A DNA stretch of 64,000 nt from Megaleporinus macrocephalus (Eukaryota > Chordata > Actinopteri > Characiformes > Anostomidae), in the NCBI GenBank assembly GCA_021613375.1, contig CM038716.1:12909774-12973773 (forward strand), read 5' to 3'. The notes beneath the pieces are model-generated. The model was not told the origin of the DNA. It searched no databases and saw only the letters and a program-made list of their open reading frames with translations. Both the position numbers and the translations under genes were made by a program. Below are positions 23,463 to 35,441 of this stretch, one piece after another; position 1 is the first letter of the stretch; each line of letters begins with the position of its first letter.

Positions 23463-24640
23463 AGTGGTGGTGATGGTGTTTACAGTGGTGATGGTGTTTA
23501 CAGTGGTGATGGTGTTTACAGTGGTGGTGATGGTGTTTACAGTGGTGGTGGTGGTGTTTACAGTGGTGGTGTTTACAGTGTTGGTGATTGTGTTTACAGT
23601 GGTGGTGGTAATGTTTACAGGGGTGGTGGTGTTTACAGTGGTGGTGATGGTGTTTACAGTGGTGGTGGTGATGTTTGCAGTGGTGGCGGTGATGGTGTTT
23701 ACAGTGGTGTTGATGGTGTTTACAGTGGTGGTAATGTTTACAGTGGTGGTGATGGGGTTTACAGTGGTGGTGATGATGTTTACAGTGGTGGTGATGGGGT
23801 TTACAGTGATGGTGATGGGGTTTACAGTGGTGGTGGTGATGATGTTTACAGTGGTGGTGATTGTGTTTACAATGTTGGTGGTGGTGTTTACAGTGGTGGT
23901 GGTGATGTTTACAGTGGTGGTGATGATGTTTACAGTGGTGGTGATGGTTTTTACAGTGGTAGTGGTGATGTTTACAGTGGTGGTGATGGTGTTTACAGTG
24001 GTGGTGATGGTGTTTACAGTGGTGGTGATTGTGTTTACAGTGGTGGTGATGGTTACAGTGGTTGTGGTAATGTTTACAGTGGTGGTGATGGTGTTTACAG
24101 GGTTGGTGATGGTTTTTACAGTGGTAGGGGTGATGTTTACACTGGTGGGGATGATGTTTACAGTGGTAGTGATGATGTTTACAGTGGTGGTGGTGATGAT
24201 GTTTACAGTGGTGGTGATGATGTTTACAGTGTTGGCGATGATGTTTACAGTGATGGCGATGATGTTTACAGTGGTGGTGATGATGTTTACAGTGGTGGTG
24301 ATGATGTTTACAGTGATGGCGATGATGTTTACAGTGGTGGTGATGATGTTTACAGTGGTGGTGATGATGTTTACAGTGATGGCGATGATGTTTACAGTGG
24401 TGGTGATGATGTTTACAGTGGTGGTGATGGTGTTTACAGTGGTGGTGGTGGTGGTTATGTTTACAGTGGTGGTGATGGTATTTACAGTGGTGGTGGTGGT
24501 GTTAACAGTGGTGGTGGTGGTGGTGATGTTTACAGTGGTGGTGATGGTGTTTACAGTGGTGGTGATGATGTTTACAGTGGTGGTGATGGTGTTTACAGTG
24601 GTGGTGATGATGTTTACATTGGTGCTGATGGAAAACAGGG
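23463..24640. repeat. GTG-rich minisatellite
   Basis: About 65 irregular units of 15-24 bp built from GTTTACA plus GTGGTGGTGATG. Indels are in triplets, so one frame stays open for 396 codons (23464-24654, VVVMVFT repeats); there is no non-repeat domain, so this is not a gene. A local higher-order pattern with GTGATGGCGATGATG recurs at about 24250-24390. Confidence 0.95.
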
Positions 24641-24687
24641 ATCTCCATGTCTAAAACACAAATATAGACATTTTCTATCAAAACTAC

Positions 24688-24870
24688 TATAGGGAATGGT
24701 GAACTATATGGAATGGTGAACTATATGGAATGGTGAACTATATGGAATGGTGAACTATGTGGAATGGTGAACTATATGGAATGGTGAACTATATGGAATG
24801 GTGAACTATATAGAATGGTGAACTATATGGAATGGTGAACTATATGGAATGGTGAACTATATGGAATGGT
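24688..24870. repeat. 17-bp tandem repeat
   Basis: Ten to eleven copies of GAACTATATGGAATGGT. One copy has ATGTGG and one has ATAGAA. The array ends in a degenerate copy GTGATGATGGTTAAATGG. Confidence 0.95.
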
Positions 24871-26040
24871 GATGATGGTTAAATGGTGGTATATCTGAAA
24901 AGCTTTCCTTGGAAACCAACTTGCCTGCATGTGTCTGTCCATCACAAGTGACTTTAATGTTATACTGTGGTGTCTCGGTGAAGAAGGAGGTGGGTCATCA
25001 GCAGCAACCTAATGGTAGGCACCAACACTGCATGAGCAACCGATCTTCAACTCAGCAGTCCTGATTATTTCCAAGATTTAAAGTCTCTCCTACTGTGAGT
25101 CCGCCGCTTCCCATGAGCCCTTGCGCATCACAGTCACACGAGCTGATAGTGGGATTCCACACTACCCCTGTTTTAGAGAGTCTGAGCAGAGTCCCTGGGG
25201 CATGCATGAGCAAGACCCCCTCCCCACCCCTTGCAGCCTCTGCAGGCTTTTGTAATATCCACTGTCCCACTAAGTGCACATTAACCGATAGAGCAGAGAG
25301 AGAGAGAGACTGAGCACGGTGTCCCCTCCCCCAGCAGGGCGGATCTCCCTGGAGCCCCCAGCGCTTTTGAGGGCAGCAGCAGCAACACTCTCTCGGTTGC
25401 GCTGAGCTTTCTCTGCAACCCACTGCCCAGCGAGGCTGCTCCTTGTGTACTCTGGAGCTCAAGCTGCCAGTGCATGCTCGAAGCATCGTCCCAGCAACCT
25501 CCACTGTTGAGCCTCATTGCACTGCCTCAGGTTGCTGGAGGTGCTGTTCCACTTCTGAGAACCAATGGATGTCTTGGGAACGATGGGATGCAGTGATAGT
25601 ATGCAGGTCGTAAACAGCTACATGGTAGCCACAAACACTGGACTACTAACCCACCACCGACCACCCACAGCCCAGAACAGAAGTAGCTGCAAACCGACAC
25701 GTCCAATCGACCAAGCTGAAGGCTCTTACTGCGAGTCTGGCGCCTCCTATGGACAGGAGCCAAGAGCAGGACATCACAATACATTTTAAGCCCAAGCCTT
25801 TGTCCAAAAATCAACAACAAAGTATTTATAACAATTTCCTGTACCAGCTTGTCTATGAGGGAACTTCTTATAGCGGACGTCTGGATCCCGTCAGCAACAC
25901 TGGGAACAATTCTGTTTCTCTAAAACGGAAGGTTTCAGATGGAACCACTGTGAATGACTTATTGATTTGTTTGTGATGGAAAAGATATCTGAAGAAACTG
26001 TTGGAAACCTTGAGGTGGGTTCTCTATGGGCTGTTGAATG
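24871..26040. other. Low-copy, partly GC-rich stretch without recognised gene
   Basis: Positions 25050-25760 are relatively GC-rich, and ORFs of 97 to 150 codons occur on both strands (25052-25504 minus; 25527-25820 minus; 25095-25313 plus). None has a domain I recognise, and overlapping open frames on both strands argue for composition rather than selection. A (GA)n run lies near 25296-25310. It may be an old transposon body; I cannot name it. Confidence 0.35.
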
Positions 26041-26950
26041 TTTTACATTTACATTTTTATATTTACGGCATTTAGCAGATGCTCTTATCCAAAAGTGCTT
26101 AGTGTTCTGTCAGAGTATGAGTATCTCTATCTAGTACAAACAGCTTTAAGTCCAAACTACTCTTGAGCTCAAACACTGCAATAAACCAGAGCTAATACCT
26201 AGAAAGAAGATAACAGAATATAAGATTATACACAGAGCAACACCTAGCAAGACTGGAACACCTACAGAGAAGAGAATAAATACACTACATACAGTATCAG
26301 TGCAGTACTTATCCAGAGTTCCTAGAAGATCAAGTACAATTATGGTTTCTACCAATGCTTCAGTAGATCAGTGTTTATAAGTGCTTCACAAGTAGACGGT
26401 GGTCTTCAGTCTGCGTTTGAAGACCTTGAGAGAGTTCGCTGTTCGGACAGCCAGTGGAAGCTCGTTCCACCATCTGGGCTTCAGGACAGAGAAGCTTTTT
26501 GTTGCGTGTCTTCCATGAATCTTGAGAGATGGCGGGTCAAGCCGAGCCGTACTTGAAGGGCGAAGGGCTCGAGGTGCGGTTCGACTTTTGACCATTGCCA
26601 TAAGATCAGGAGGAGCTGGTCCATTCTTGGCTTTGTAGGCATCAGAACTTTAAACTGAATGCAAGCAGCTACAGGAAGCCAGTAAAGGGGGCACAGCAGT
26701 GGAGTGTGTTGGGGAGATTGAAGACGAGCCGTGCTGCTGCATTCTGGATCAGTTGAAGGTCCTGATGGTCTGCAGAGGAAGACCAGCCAGGAGTGAGTTG
26801 CAGTAGTCGAGCCTTGAAATGACAAGAGACTGGACGAGCACCTGGGAGGCCTCCTGAGAGAGGAAGGGTCGGATGGATCTGATATTGTGGAGAATGTATC
26901 TGCATGACCGAGTTAGGTTCGTAATCTGGGCTGAGAACCATAACTGGTCA
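26041..26950 (-). pseudogene. L2-clade LINE, 3' end with RT C-terminus
   Basis: On the minus strand the order is: a DLQLIQNAAARLVFNLP segment (about 26790-26740), a PLYWLPVAACIQFK segment in a shifted frame, then ALRPSSTARLDPPSL and VLKPRWWNELPLAVRTANSL (to 26386). The 3' terminus has the teleost-typical antisense run CATTTAGCAGATGCTCTTAT at 26070. These are landmarks of the RT C-terminal region of L2-type fish LINEs. At least one frameshift and a missing 5' part show it is a dead 5'-truncated copy. Confidence 0.82.
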
Positions 26951-27029
26951 TCCAGAGTAGCTGGGTAATGTAGAAGGATGCCATATACATAATAGTACTG
27001 ATGAGAAGATGAAGATCATGTCCATATAT

Positions 27030-27420
27030 TTACAATGATGTTGTCTCAAAGCATCTTTTACAGAGTTTTGAAAAGAAACAGTTACAACATATATCCCCCA
27101 GTGAGCAAGCCAGAGGCAACAGTGGCAAGAACACCTCCCTCAGACTGGAGGAAGAAACCTTGGGAGGAACCAGACTCAAAAGTGGAGACCCGTCCTCCTC
27201 TGATCAAACAGTATTTACAGTTTGAACTAAATACCAAAGAAAAGAGTCTCTGTTTGAAATCTGGATAGCAAAGCTTTAGAAGCTGCACAGGTAGAGGCAG
27301 TCTCTGACTGAGGCAGTCTCTGACTGAGGCAGGCTCTGACTGAGGCAGGCTCTGACTGAGGCAGGCTCTGACTGAGTCTTTATGTAAAGTGGGTGTGAGC
27401 TGAAACAGTCCCATCCTATC
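27030..27420 (-). mobile_element. Interspersed repeat (same family as 61375-61740), reverse orientation
   Basis: Shares, in reverse complement, the blocks GTTGCCTCTGGCTTACTCAC-like, CTTCCTCCAGTCTGAGG-like and CTGCCTCTACCTGTGCAG-like of 61375-61740. It is a common fish interspersed repeat, probably LINE 3' material. An internal 16-bp motif has expanded at 27301-27376. Confidence 0.65.
27301..27376. repeat. 16-bp tandem expansion inside the interspersed repeat
   Basis: Nearly five copies of TCTGACTGAGGCAGKC. The related copy at 61390 has only one degenerate unit, so the expansion happened here after insertion. Confidence 0.9.
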
Positions 27421-27424
27421 TCAA

Positions 27425-27560
27425 TGCTGGTGCATCTGGATGGCATAGTGATGTAACGGAGGGTGTAGCAGTTTCACACCTTCAACCCAGGGGTAGGTTC
27501 CAGCATCCCCTGCAACCCAGGAGGATAAGAAGTTTAGATGATGAATGAATAAATGTTGTC
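27425..27560 (+). repeat. Teleost interspersed repeat tail
   Basis: Contains GGGTAGGTTCCAGCATCCCC, TGCAACCCAGGAGGATAAG and a terminal GATGATGAATGAATAAATG run. This resembles the 3' tail of the common fish repeat also seen near 11290-11455. Confidence 0.55.
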
Positions 27561-28239
27561 AGTAACACAACGGGCCGGAATGCTCTCTCTATGTGATCTC
27601 AAATAGACTTGGTAGTTTCTAAAACCTAAGACATCCCACTGAGACCTGAAGTCGGCTTCTAAAATGATAAAGAAAGAACAATCTACATCTCCTGGACAGA
27701 GAAGACACCTGTTTCGACAGAAACATAAAAGCACCCATCTGTTTCAAGCTTGAACGACCTTCCCTGAAAATAGAGGGGGTGTCTCACATACCATTTGTCA
27801 GCCGTCATAACATCTTTAACCTGGAAACTTCATCGTGATTCACACCTCCAGCCTCCAACGACTGCCATGAAGGTGTGAATCAGCAAGCAGAGGTTGAACT
27901 GTTGGGTTATGTTTCCACCGACGAAGCCGCTTGGATAAATAGTGACACATCTTTTAGATTACACCACATGTCCACTCACCCTAAAGTACTACAACCAGAC
28001 AATTCAATGAGCTGGATGACTAAAGTGGACAGCCATACATCCACAACATTTCAGGTGTCTACAATGTGGTTCTCAGTATTCGCAAAGACTGTCCAAACAT
28101 CTCCAGAAGGCCCTCTTCTAACAACTGGATTTACCAACTACTAAGAGATGACACTTCACAGAAAAGCTTTGGCAATAGAATGGAATACTCTGAAGTATCT
28201 ACTCATAAGGTCACTAAGTCCACTAGTCCAAGTGTAGGC
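27561..28239. other. Spacer, nothing certain
   Basis: Unassigned sequence. The 89-codon ORF 27875-28144 is not recognised. The right part (from about 27960) may be the decayed body of the Tc1-like relic that ends at 28443, but I can see no transposase motif in it. Confidence 0.35.
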
Positions 28240-28443
28240 TAGAAGAGCATTAGAGCAGTGGACTGTGGAACTCTGGAATAATGGAGCTCCATCCAATACC
28301 TTTGGGATGAGCTGGAATGATCAAGAACTACTCATCCATTGCCTCACCAATGGTCATGTAGGGATCTTCTCAGAACCTCATAGAAATGCTTTAGAAGAAA
28401 TCGGTTACAAGCAGGTGTCTACATACTTTTGGACATATAGATG
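28240..28443 (+). pseudogene. Decayed Tc1-like element, 3' end
   Basis: CCTTTGGGATGAGCTGGAA corresponds to the FGMSW/LWDEL-type C-terminal region of Tc1-like transposases. CAGGTGTCTACATACTTTTG at about 28411 is close to the known terminal sequence of such fish elements. Stops are numerous, so it is inactive. Confidence 0.6.
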
Positions 28444-28499
28444 ACCCTCTATCATCACTTCTACTGTTATCCTTATGTACACATTTTAATACTGTCTCT

Positions 28500-29260
28500 G
28501 TCTTCTTTTGGTTTTGTCACTCCTGGTCTCAGTCTGGACTCCACTGCTACAAAGTCCTGGTCTTGCCTCAGACTCCTTCTAGTCTCAGTCCGAACTCGAT
28601 CACTGCAAAGTCTTAGTCTTAACCTGGACTGACCCGACTGCTGCAAAGCCTCAATCTTGACTTCATCTCAATTACTACAAAGTCTCTGGCTTGCCTCAGA
28701 CGCGACTACTGCAAAGTCTTGGTCTTGACTCAGACATGACTACTGCCAAGTCTCTGGCTTGCCTCAGACGTGACTACTGCCAAATATCTAGTTTGACGCA
28801 AACATAAATACTGCAAAGTCTCTGTCTTGACTCAACCTTGACCACCTTTAAGTCTCTAAGTTGACTCAGACACAAATACTGCCAAGTCTCTGGTTTGCCT
28901 CAACCTTGACCACCTACAAGTCTCTAAGTTGACTCAGACAAAACTACTGCCAAGTCTCTGTCTCGACTCAGACGTGACTACTACCAAGTCTCTGTCTCGA
29001 CTCAGACGTGACTACTGCAAAGTCTCTGGCTCGACTCAGACATGACTACTGCCAAGTCTCTGGCTCGACTCAGACGTGACTAGTGCCAAGTCTCTGGTTT
29101 GACTCAGACATAAATACTGCTATGTCTCTGGTTTGACTCAGACATAAATACTGCCAAGTCTCTGGTTTGACTCAGACATAAATACTGCAAAGTCTTGGTC
29201 TTGCCTTTGGCAAAATCCTGGTGTTGACTGCGACTAAATCAGTCCAGCTCTCAGCCATGA
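28500..29260. repeat. Degenerate 34-bp tandem repeat
   Basis: About 20 diverged copies of a 34-bp unit containing CTACTGCCAAGTCTCTGG and TTGACTCAGACGTGA. Copies at the left are poorly conserved; those at 28950-29190 are near-identical. The AAGTCT theme recurs in the unrelated-looking segment 46690-46860. Confidence 0.85.
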
Positions 29261-30320
29261 CTCAGACTCTACCAAGAAAAGTCAATCATTCAAAAATTGA
29301 AGTCTTTGGTAACACGTTCCTAGAACCCTGATACATAACATTGACTTATCTGTGCCATAAGCATGCCATGATGCGCCGTGTCGGTTGTTGTTCAGTAATA
29401 TAATAGCGACTCGCTACAATTATCGATAACTGTCATGACAGATATCATTATGTTTGATGTCATGAACATTGTACACTAGTTAGGGATCAAGTGTAGCCAA
29501 AATGAGCGCGACCTTTACGCTCATCGTTGCTCCTGCTATGATGTATTCATGCATTAGGCATGTCCAGTGTGCTGTGGCCTTTACTAACAAGCCAACTAAC
29601 AATCCAGATACCGCTAACAAGCTGTTCAACCCACAAAGTTATGTCCCAGGAAACCGAAGAATCCGACCTGCATCCTTAGCTTAATGCGCAAACAACAAAT
29701 ACACGAGATTTAAAATCCCAACACGCTGCAGTTTTAAGGTGTTCTTGTTTGCGGCTCCTAGTTACAGCCCGTTAATGCTAACATCGGAGCGCTTGATCTG
29801 ATATCAAAGAACGAGTGCATTGGTATTCCGCCCGCATGGCTGCATTGTACTTAGACTGTGGGCTCATTAGAGTCAAAAGCTCTCACAAATGACTCTCGCG
29901 CTGCTCCTCCGAGGACGTACTGGGGAGGAACACATGGTGTGGGCATATCGCGATTCTCCACGGTTGTGCTGTCTGGGTGTCACACCCTTCAGAGCGCCAC
30001 ACCTCTGCCGCAGTCAAGAGCCGTTTGAGGTTTTGCACTTATATGAAAACCCCCGACACAGAGGAGGCACTGTGATTAATTTGGCTGAATGTCTCGGTGA
30101 TGTGCCCGCACGCTCTCGCTCTCGCTCGCTCTCGCTCGCTCACTCAACACGCAACGGAAAGCTTCCTCCATAAGATCGCCGAGGCAGCCAGCTGTGAATG
30201 AAGAGCAGGGATTGATCTTTCAAAGGCAAATCTCAGCGCAGATCAAACGCGCCGCTTCGGGATGAGAGGCCCGACTCGTTCTGACCGTCACTTAAAGGCA
30301 GGCGCTGCCAGTGGCGGGGA

Positions 30321-30358
<38 letters not shown>

Positions 30359-30608
30359 ACCCTTAGCATTTCGCCACTGCCCCATACAAGGAAAATAATT
30401 GGTCCCAAAGAAATGAAGGCTTGAATCGGGCGCATTAATAAAACATTCCCCTGCACAGATTGCGCATCTTGAGTTGTCCTGTAAACGGGAGACTATTTGT
30501 TGAATTATCTCCGTCAGCCGGGAGGAAGGCCGAAGATATTAATGAGTCTCTTTGGTAAGTAATTACTGGGTTCTCCGGAAGAGAAACCCGATCCCGGTGG
30601 ACTGCTGA
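29261..30608. other. Low-copy island, possible non-coding regulatory DNA
   Basis: Over 1.3 kb without recognised transposon apart from a (TC)n run at 30324-30353 and CGCTCTCGCT repeats at 30109-30140. The parts 29880-30280 and 30380-30600 have balanced composition, CpGs, a TCTTTCAAAGG TCF/LEF-like site (about 30215) and TAAGTAATTACT (30556). The ORF 29889-30173 is not recognised. Conserved non-coding function is inference from texture. Confidence 0.35.
30324..30353. repeat. (TC)n microsatellite
   Basis: About 15 uninterrupted TC dinucleotides. Confidence 0.95.
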
Positions 30609-30730
30609 CATTTCAAATAATATATTTAAAAAAAAAAAACGAGAGCTTATTAGAAGTACGGTGCCACTCAGTGGTCACATAATCGCTTAAGTTTCCTTTG
30701 TTCTGGAATGGTTCCGAGAGGGGGAGATCA

Positions 30731-30848
30731 TGACCCAGGGTTGGAAATTGGACAACCAATTCCAATGTCTCTCCGTGACATCCAAGTAACGATTGTGTGA
30801 TCACGGAGAGACATTGGAATTGGTTGTCCAATTTCCAACCCTGGGTCA
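30731..30848. repeat. Perfect inverted repeat, 48-bp arms
   Basis: Arms 30731-30778 (TGACCCAGGG...CTCCGTGA) and 30801-30848 (TCACGGAGAG...CTGGGTCA) are exact reverse complements, separated by 22 bp. Elsewhere in the same repeat field (31637-31720) the blocks occur in direct order, so the right arm is an inverted copy of the preceding unit, as from template switching. Confidence 0.95.
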
Positions 30849-32402
30849 GGCCGAGGTTGTGACACAAAGTTGAACTGATGCTTGGAAAACACAAGCTTTG
30901 GGAAGAAACTACATTCTGAAATCATTCCATTCTTTGGTACCTGGATATCATGGAGAGGCCAATGTTAAAGTGATTCTTGGAAATATAAGCTTATTCCATT
31001 TATAAAAACATTTATGTTTTATATGTTCTTGGAAATCTTGCAGAATTCCAAAGTCACTCAATGGTCACATAATCACTTAATAATCACTCGTTTCCTTTGT
31101 TCTCGATTATTTCCAAGACGGCGAGATCATGACCCAGTGTTGGAAATTTGACAAGCAATTCCATAGTCACTCCACCCCGTGATCCAATCCCATTCAACCC
31201 ATTCATGAAAATGTTCATGTTTTACATGTTCTTGGAAATCTTGCAGAATTCCAAAGTCACTCCATGGTTACATAATCACTTACGTTTCATAACTCAGAAT
31301 TGGAAATTTGATAACCCATTCCAATGTCTTCATGATCACATAATTACTTGGATGTCACGGAGAGGCCGAGGTTGTGACACAAAGTTGAACTGATGCTTGG
31401 AAAACACAAGCTTTGGAAAGAAAGTACATTCTGAAATCTTCCCATTCTTTGGTACCTGGATATCATGGAGAGGCCAATGTTAAAGTGATTCTTGGAAATA
31501 TAAGCTTATTCCATTTATAAAAACATTCATGTTTTATATGTTCTTGGAAATCTTGCAGAATTCCAAAGTCACTCAATGGTCACATAATCGCTTAAGTTTC
31601 CTTTGTTCTGGAATGTTTCCGAGAGGGAGAGATCATGACCCAGTGTTGGAAATTTGACAACCAATTCCAAAGTTACCCCGTGATCACACAATCGTTACTT
31701 GGATGTCACGGAGAGGCCGAGGTTGCGGCACAAAGTTAAACTGATGCTTGGAAAACACAAGCTTGGGAAGAAACTATATTCTGAAATCTTCCCATTCTTT
31801 GGTATCTGGATATCATGGAGAGGACGAGAACCTGAGGAAGTGATTCTTGGAAATATGAGCTTCAGAAAAAAAGACATTCCGAAATGATTCCACTCATAAA
31901 AATGTCCATGTTTTACATGTTCTTGCAAATCTTGCAGAATTCCATAGTCACTTTATGGTTACATAATCACTTACATTTCCTTTGTTCTCAATTATTTCCA
32001 AGAGGGCGAGATCATGACTCAGTGTTGGAAATTTAAAAACCAATTCCAAAGTCACTCCACCCCGTGATCACATAATCATTACTTGGATCTCATGAAGTGG
32101 CCGAAGTTGTGACACAAAGTTAAACTGATGCTTGGAAAACACAAGCTTGGGAAGAAACTATATTCTGAAATGATTCCATTCTTTGTTACCTGGACATCAT
32201 GGAGAGGACGAGGTCAAAGTGATTCTTGGAAATATGAGCTTGTAGTCACAAAATAGGTAAAGTTTATTTTGTTCTTTGTTCCTGGTTATCTCGGAGAGGC
32301 TGAGGTCATGACACAGAAATGCAACAGTGCTTGGATGTATGAGCTTCAGAAAAGAATATTCCGAAGTCACTCCATGGACCCATAGCTGTTAACATTTCTT
32401 TA

Positions 32403-34410
32403 GTACAGGATATCCTGGAGAGGCTGGAGTTGAAGCACAAGATGAAACTGATTCTTGAAAATAAGAGCTTATTAACATTAACATTTGTTCTTGGAAAGCT
32501 TAGAGAGGCCAAAGTCATGGAATACTGTCACAATGATGCTTCCAATATGAATTCCAAATTCGCTCCATGGTCCCATAAACGTTAGCGTTTCTTCTGTACC
32601 TGGATATCATTAGAGTTAATCTGATTTTTGGAAGAATGAGCTTTGGAAGTATAAATTCCAAAATCCTTCCATGGTCCTGTTAATGGTTCTTTTGTTTTTT
32701 GGATATCATGGGGAAGCCAAGGTTAGAGTGAAGCATGGGAATGCAATCTTTGGGCAAACAAAAACAAATCAAGACCACTGTGTGGCCACATAATGTATAA
32801 TGATTTCTATGTCCTTGGGTATCTTGAATAGACTGAGGTGAAGATGCAAAGTTGATCGGAAGCTTGGAAAACAAGCTTCTGTAAACTAATTCCAAAGTCA
32901 TAATATGGCTGGATGATCATTAATGTTCATTTGGTTCTTGAATATCTTGGAGAGTCCAGGGCTGCAGCACAATGTTAGACTAACCACATCGTCACTCTTT
33001 GGTCGTACAGTTTGGTCGCATAGTTTTACGTTTGGATCTCGGACAGGCTTGGGTCATGGCACACCAAGTCACACCTACACCTGGAAACACAAGCTTAGGA
33101 AAACGGAATGTCACTCTGTGGTCATATAAATGTTAATGCTTTGTCTATCTTGGAAAGGTCGAGGCTGTGACACACAGTAGCACCTACTACATTTGGAAAT
33201 GCAAGCTTCAGAAAAACTAATTCCACACTCCCTTCATGGCTGCATAATTGTCAGTGTTTCTTTTGTCCTTGGATATCTCGGAAAAGGCTCGGAGTTCATG
33301 GCAAGAAGTCCAACCAAGACTTGTAAATACGAGCTTCATAAAAACCAATTCCATGGTCACTCTGTGGACACATAATTGTTAACTTTTATTTTGTACAGGA
33401 TATCCTGGAGAGGCTGGAGTTGAAGCACAAGATGTGACTGATTCTTGGAAATACAAGCTTCCAAAAACAAATTCCAAAATCAATCATAAATGTTAACGTT
33501 TGTTAATTCTTGGAAAGCTTAGAGAGGCCAAAGTCATGGAAGACAGTCACAATGATGCTTCCAATATGAATTCCAAATTCGCTCCATGGTCCCATAAACG
33601 TTAGCGTTTCTTCTGTACCTGGATATCATTAAAGTTAAACTGATTTTTGGAAGAATGAGCTTTGGAAGTATAAATTCCAAAATCCTTCCATGGTCCTGTT
33701 AATGGTTCTTTTGTTTTTTGGATATCATGGGGAAGCCAAGGTTAGAGTGAAGCATGGGAATGCAATCTTTGGGCAAACAAAAACAAATCAAGACCACTGA
33801 GTGGCCACATAATGTATAATGATTTCTACGTCCTTGGGTATCTTGAATAGACTGAGGTGAAGATGCAAAGTTGATCGGAAGCTTGGAAAACAAGCTTCTG
33901 TAAACTAATTCCAAAGTCATTTTATGGCTGGATGATCATTAATGTTCATTTGGTTCTTGAATATCTTGGAGAGTCCAGGGCTGCAGCACAATGTTAGACT
34001 AACCACATCGTCACTCTTTGGTTATATGGTTTAGTTTTGGTTTTTACATTTGGATATCTCGGACAGGCTTGGGTCATGGCACACCAAGTCACACCTACAC
34101 CTGGAAACACGAGCTTAGGAAAACTGAATGTCACTCTGTGGTCATATAAATGTTAATGCTTTGTCTATCTTGGAAAGGTCGAGGCTGTGACACACAGTAG
34201 CACCTACTACATTTGGAAATGCAAGCTTCAGAAAAACTAATTCCACACTCCCTTCATGGCTGCATAATTGTCAGAGTTTCTTTTGTCCTTGGATATCTCG
34301 GAAAAGGCTCAGAGTTCATGGCAAGAAGTCCAACCAAGACTTGTAAATACGAGCTTCATAAAAACCAATTCCATGGTCACTCTGTGGACACATCATCGTT
34401 AACATTTCTT
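32403..34410. repeat. Tandem duplication of about 1 kb
   Basis: Block 32403-33393 recurs as 33394-34410. TACAGGATATCCTGGAGAGG occurs at 32403 and 33394 (offset 991), while CTTGGAAAGCT occurs at about 32490 and 33509 (offset 1019), an indel separating the two. Copies are highly similar, implying a recent event within an older degenerate field. Confidence 0.9.
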
Positions 34411-34500
34411 TTGTCCTTAGATAACTCGGAGTGGCCTGAGGTCGTGACACGGACTCAAACCGACCGAGCCTCGGAAAAACTAATTCCGCAGCCAGAATTA

Positions 34501-35441
34501 CTCAAGGCCATCATTAACAATTTATGAAGGGTGGAAAAAAATGATATTCCCCTTGAAAGCTCGAGTAATACACTGTTGCTGGAGCGGTGGAGTCAGTGTT
34601 TTAGATGCAGCGTATTATTATTATTATCATTATTGTGGCAGATGAAAAATCTCCGGAATTTATCGAGGTGTGTGAAAAACTCCAGCTTTCATTACTGCCT
34701 GGAGCATCCCCATTCCAGCTGCCTGTCACTTTCATAAAAGCCTAAATCTCAAGGATGCAGACTCTAGGAGGATGAGGATGATTCTTCAGCAGGCCTAACA
34801 TTCATATCCTGAAGGTTTTTCCAGCCAATTTTCCTCGATTTTCTTTATTTCTTCTGAGAAACTCACACGTTGACGCGACTCTTCCCTTGTATGAGCCAAC
34901 TTGCTCAGAGATCCAGCATATCGGACTCGTTGACGTTCCCATTCCTTCGCCGTTTGGCTCTTAGAAAGAGAGCAGGATGTTTGCCCGAGCGAGGTGTGTG
35001 CTCGTGTTTGCCAGTGATTGATTCCATCAGCCACCGCCGGTTCCTGTGATTCACGGCGCCGATAGATGTGCAATTAAAGGCAAAATAAAGGTTTTCAAAT
35101 TTAGGCGCTTCCACTTGTCAATCTCTCATTCAGGTGCTTGAGCAAGAGGACGAGTTTCCATTACTATGTAAATCCTACATCTATGCCGTGCTGACAGATG
35201 TCTGTCAGCGATAAAGAAATAATTTAGTGTCGAACTCTGCAAAGGATGTAGGATTTAATTTATGGTGATTGACTCGCCCTGTTAAATTGTAAATGCTGGG
35301 CGGCGTAATCTTTCAGCTTCTACATGTCAATCATTTCACAAAAGACCTTATATCCTCCTCTGGCAACTTATTTTTCTTAAGTCTTTTTTATTTTCTTTTT
35401 TGACTCTAGAGTTTAGGTAGATTGCCTCCTGATAAAGTTTA
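34501..35441. other. Low-copy island, possible conserved non-coding DNA
   Basis: About 0.9 kb with no recognisable transposon. Segments such as GGTGATTGACTCGCCCTG (35263) and GTAATCTTTCAGCTTCTACA (35307) show the mixed, ATTA/TAAT-containing texture often seen in developmental enhancers. Short minus ORFs (34795-35114) are not recognised. Inference only. Confidence 0.3.

Larger units (their letters stand above)
30612..34500. repeat. Degenerate ~150-200-bp tandem family
   Basis: A 3.9-kb field of related units with recurring blocks: CTTGGAAATATGAGCTT, AATTCCAAAGTCACTCCATG, GGTCACATAATCRTTA, GGATATCNTGGAGAGGCC and GTGACACAAAGTTGAACTGA. Units differ in length and divergence. The field includes a perfect palindrome (30731-30848) and a later tandem duplication of about 1 kb (32403-34410). 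Short ORFs inside occur in duplicated pairs and are not genes. Confidence 0.85.

Noticed and set aside
23464..24654. 396-codon ORF
   Set aside because: Purely VVVMVFT repeats from a GTG-rich minisatellite whose indels are triplets; no unique domain.
25052..25820. Possible gene from ORFs on both strands
   Set aside because: Open frames overlap on opposite strands in GC-rich DNA, with no recognised domain or splice-supported structure.
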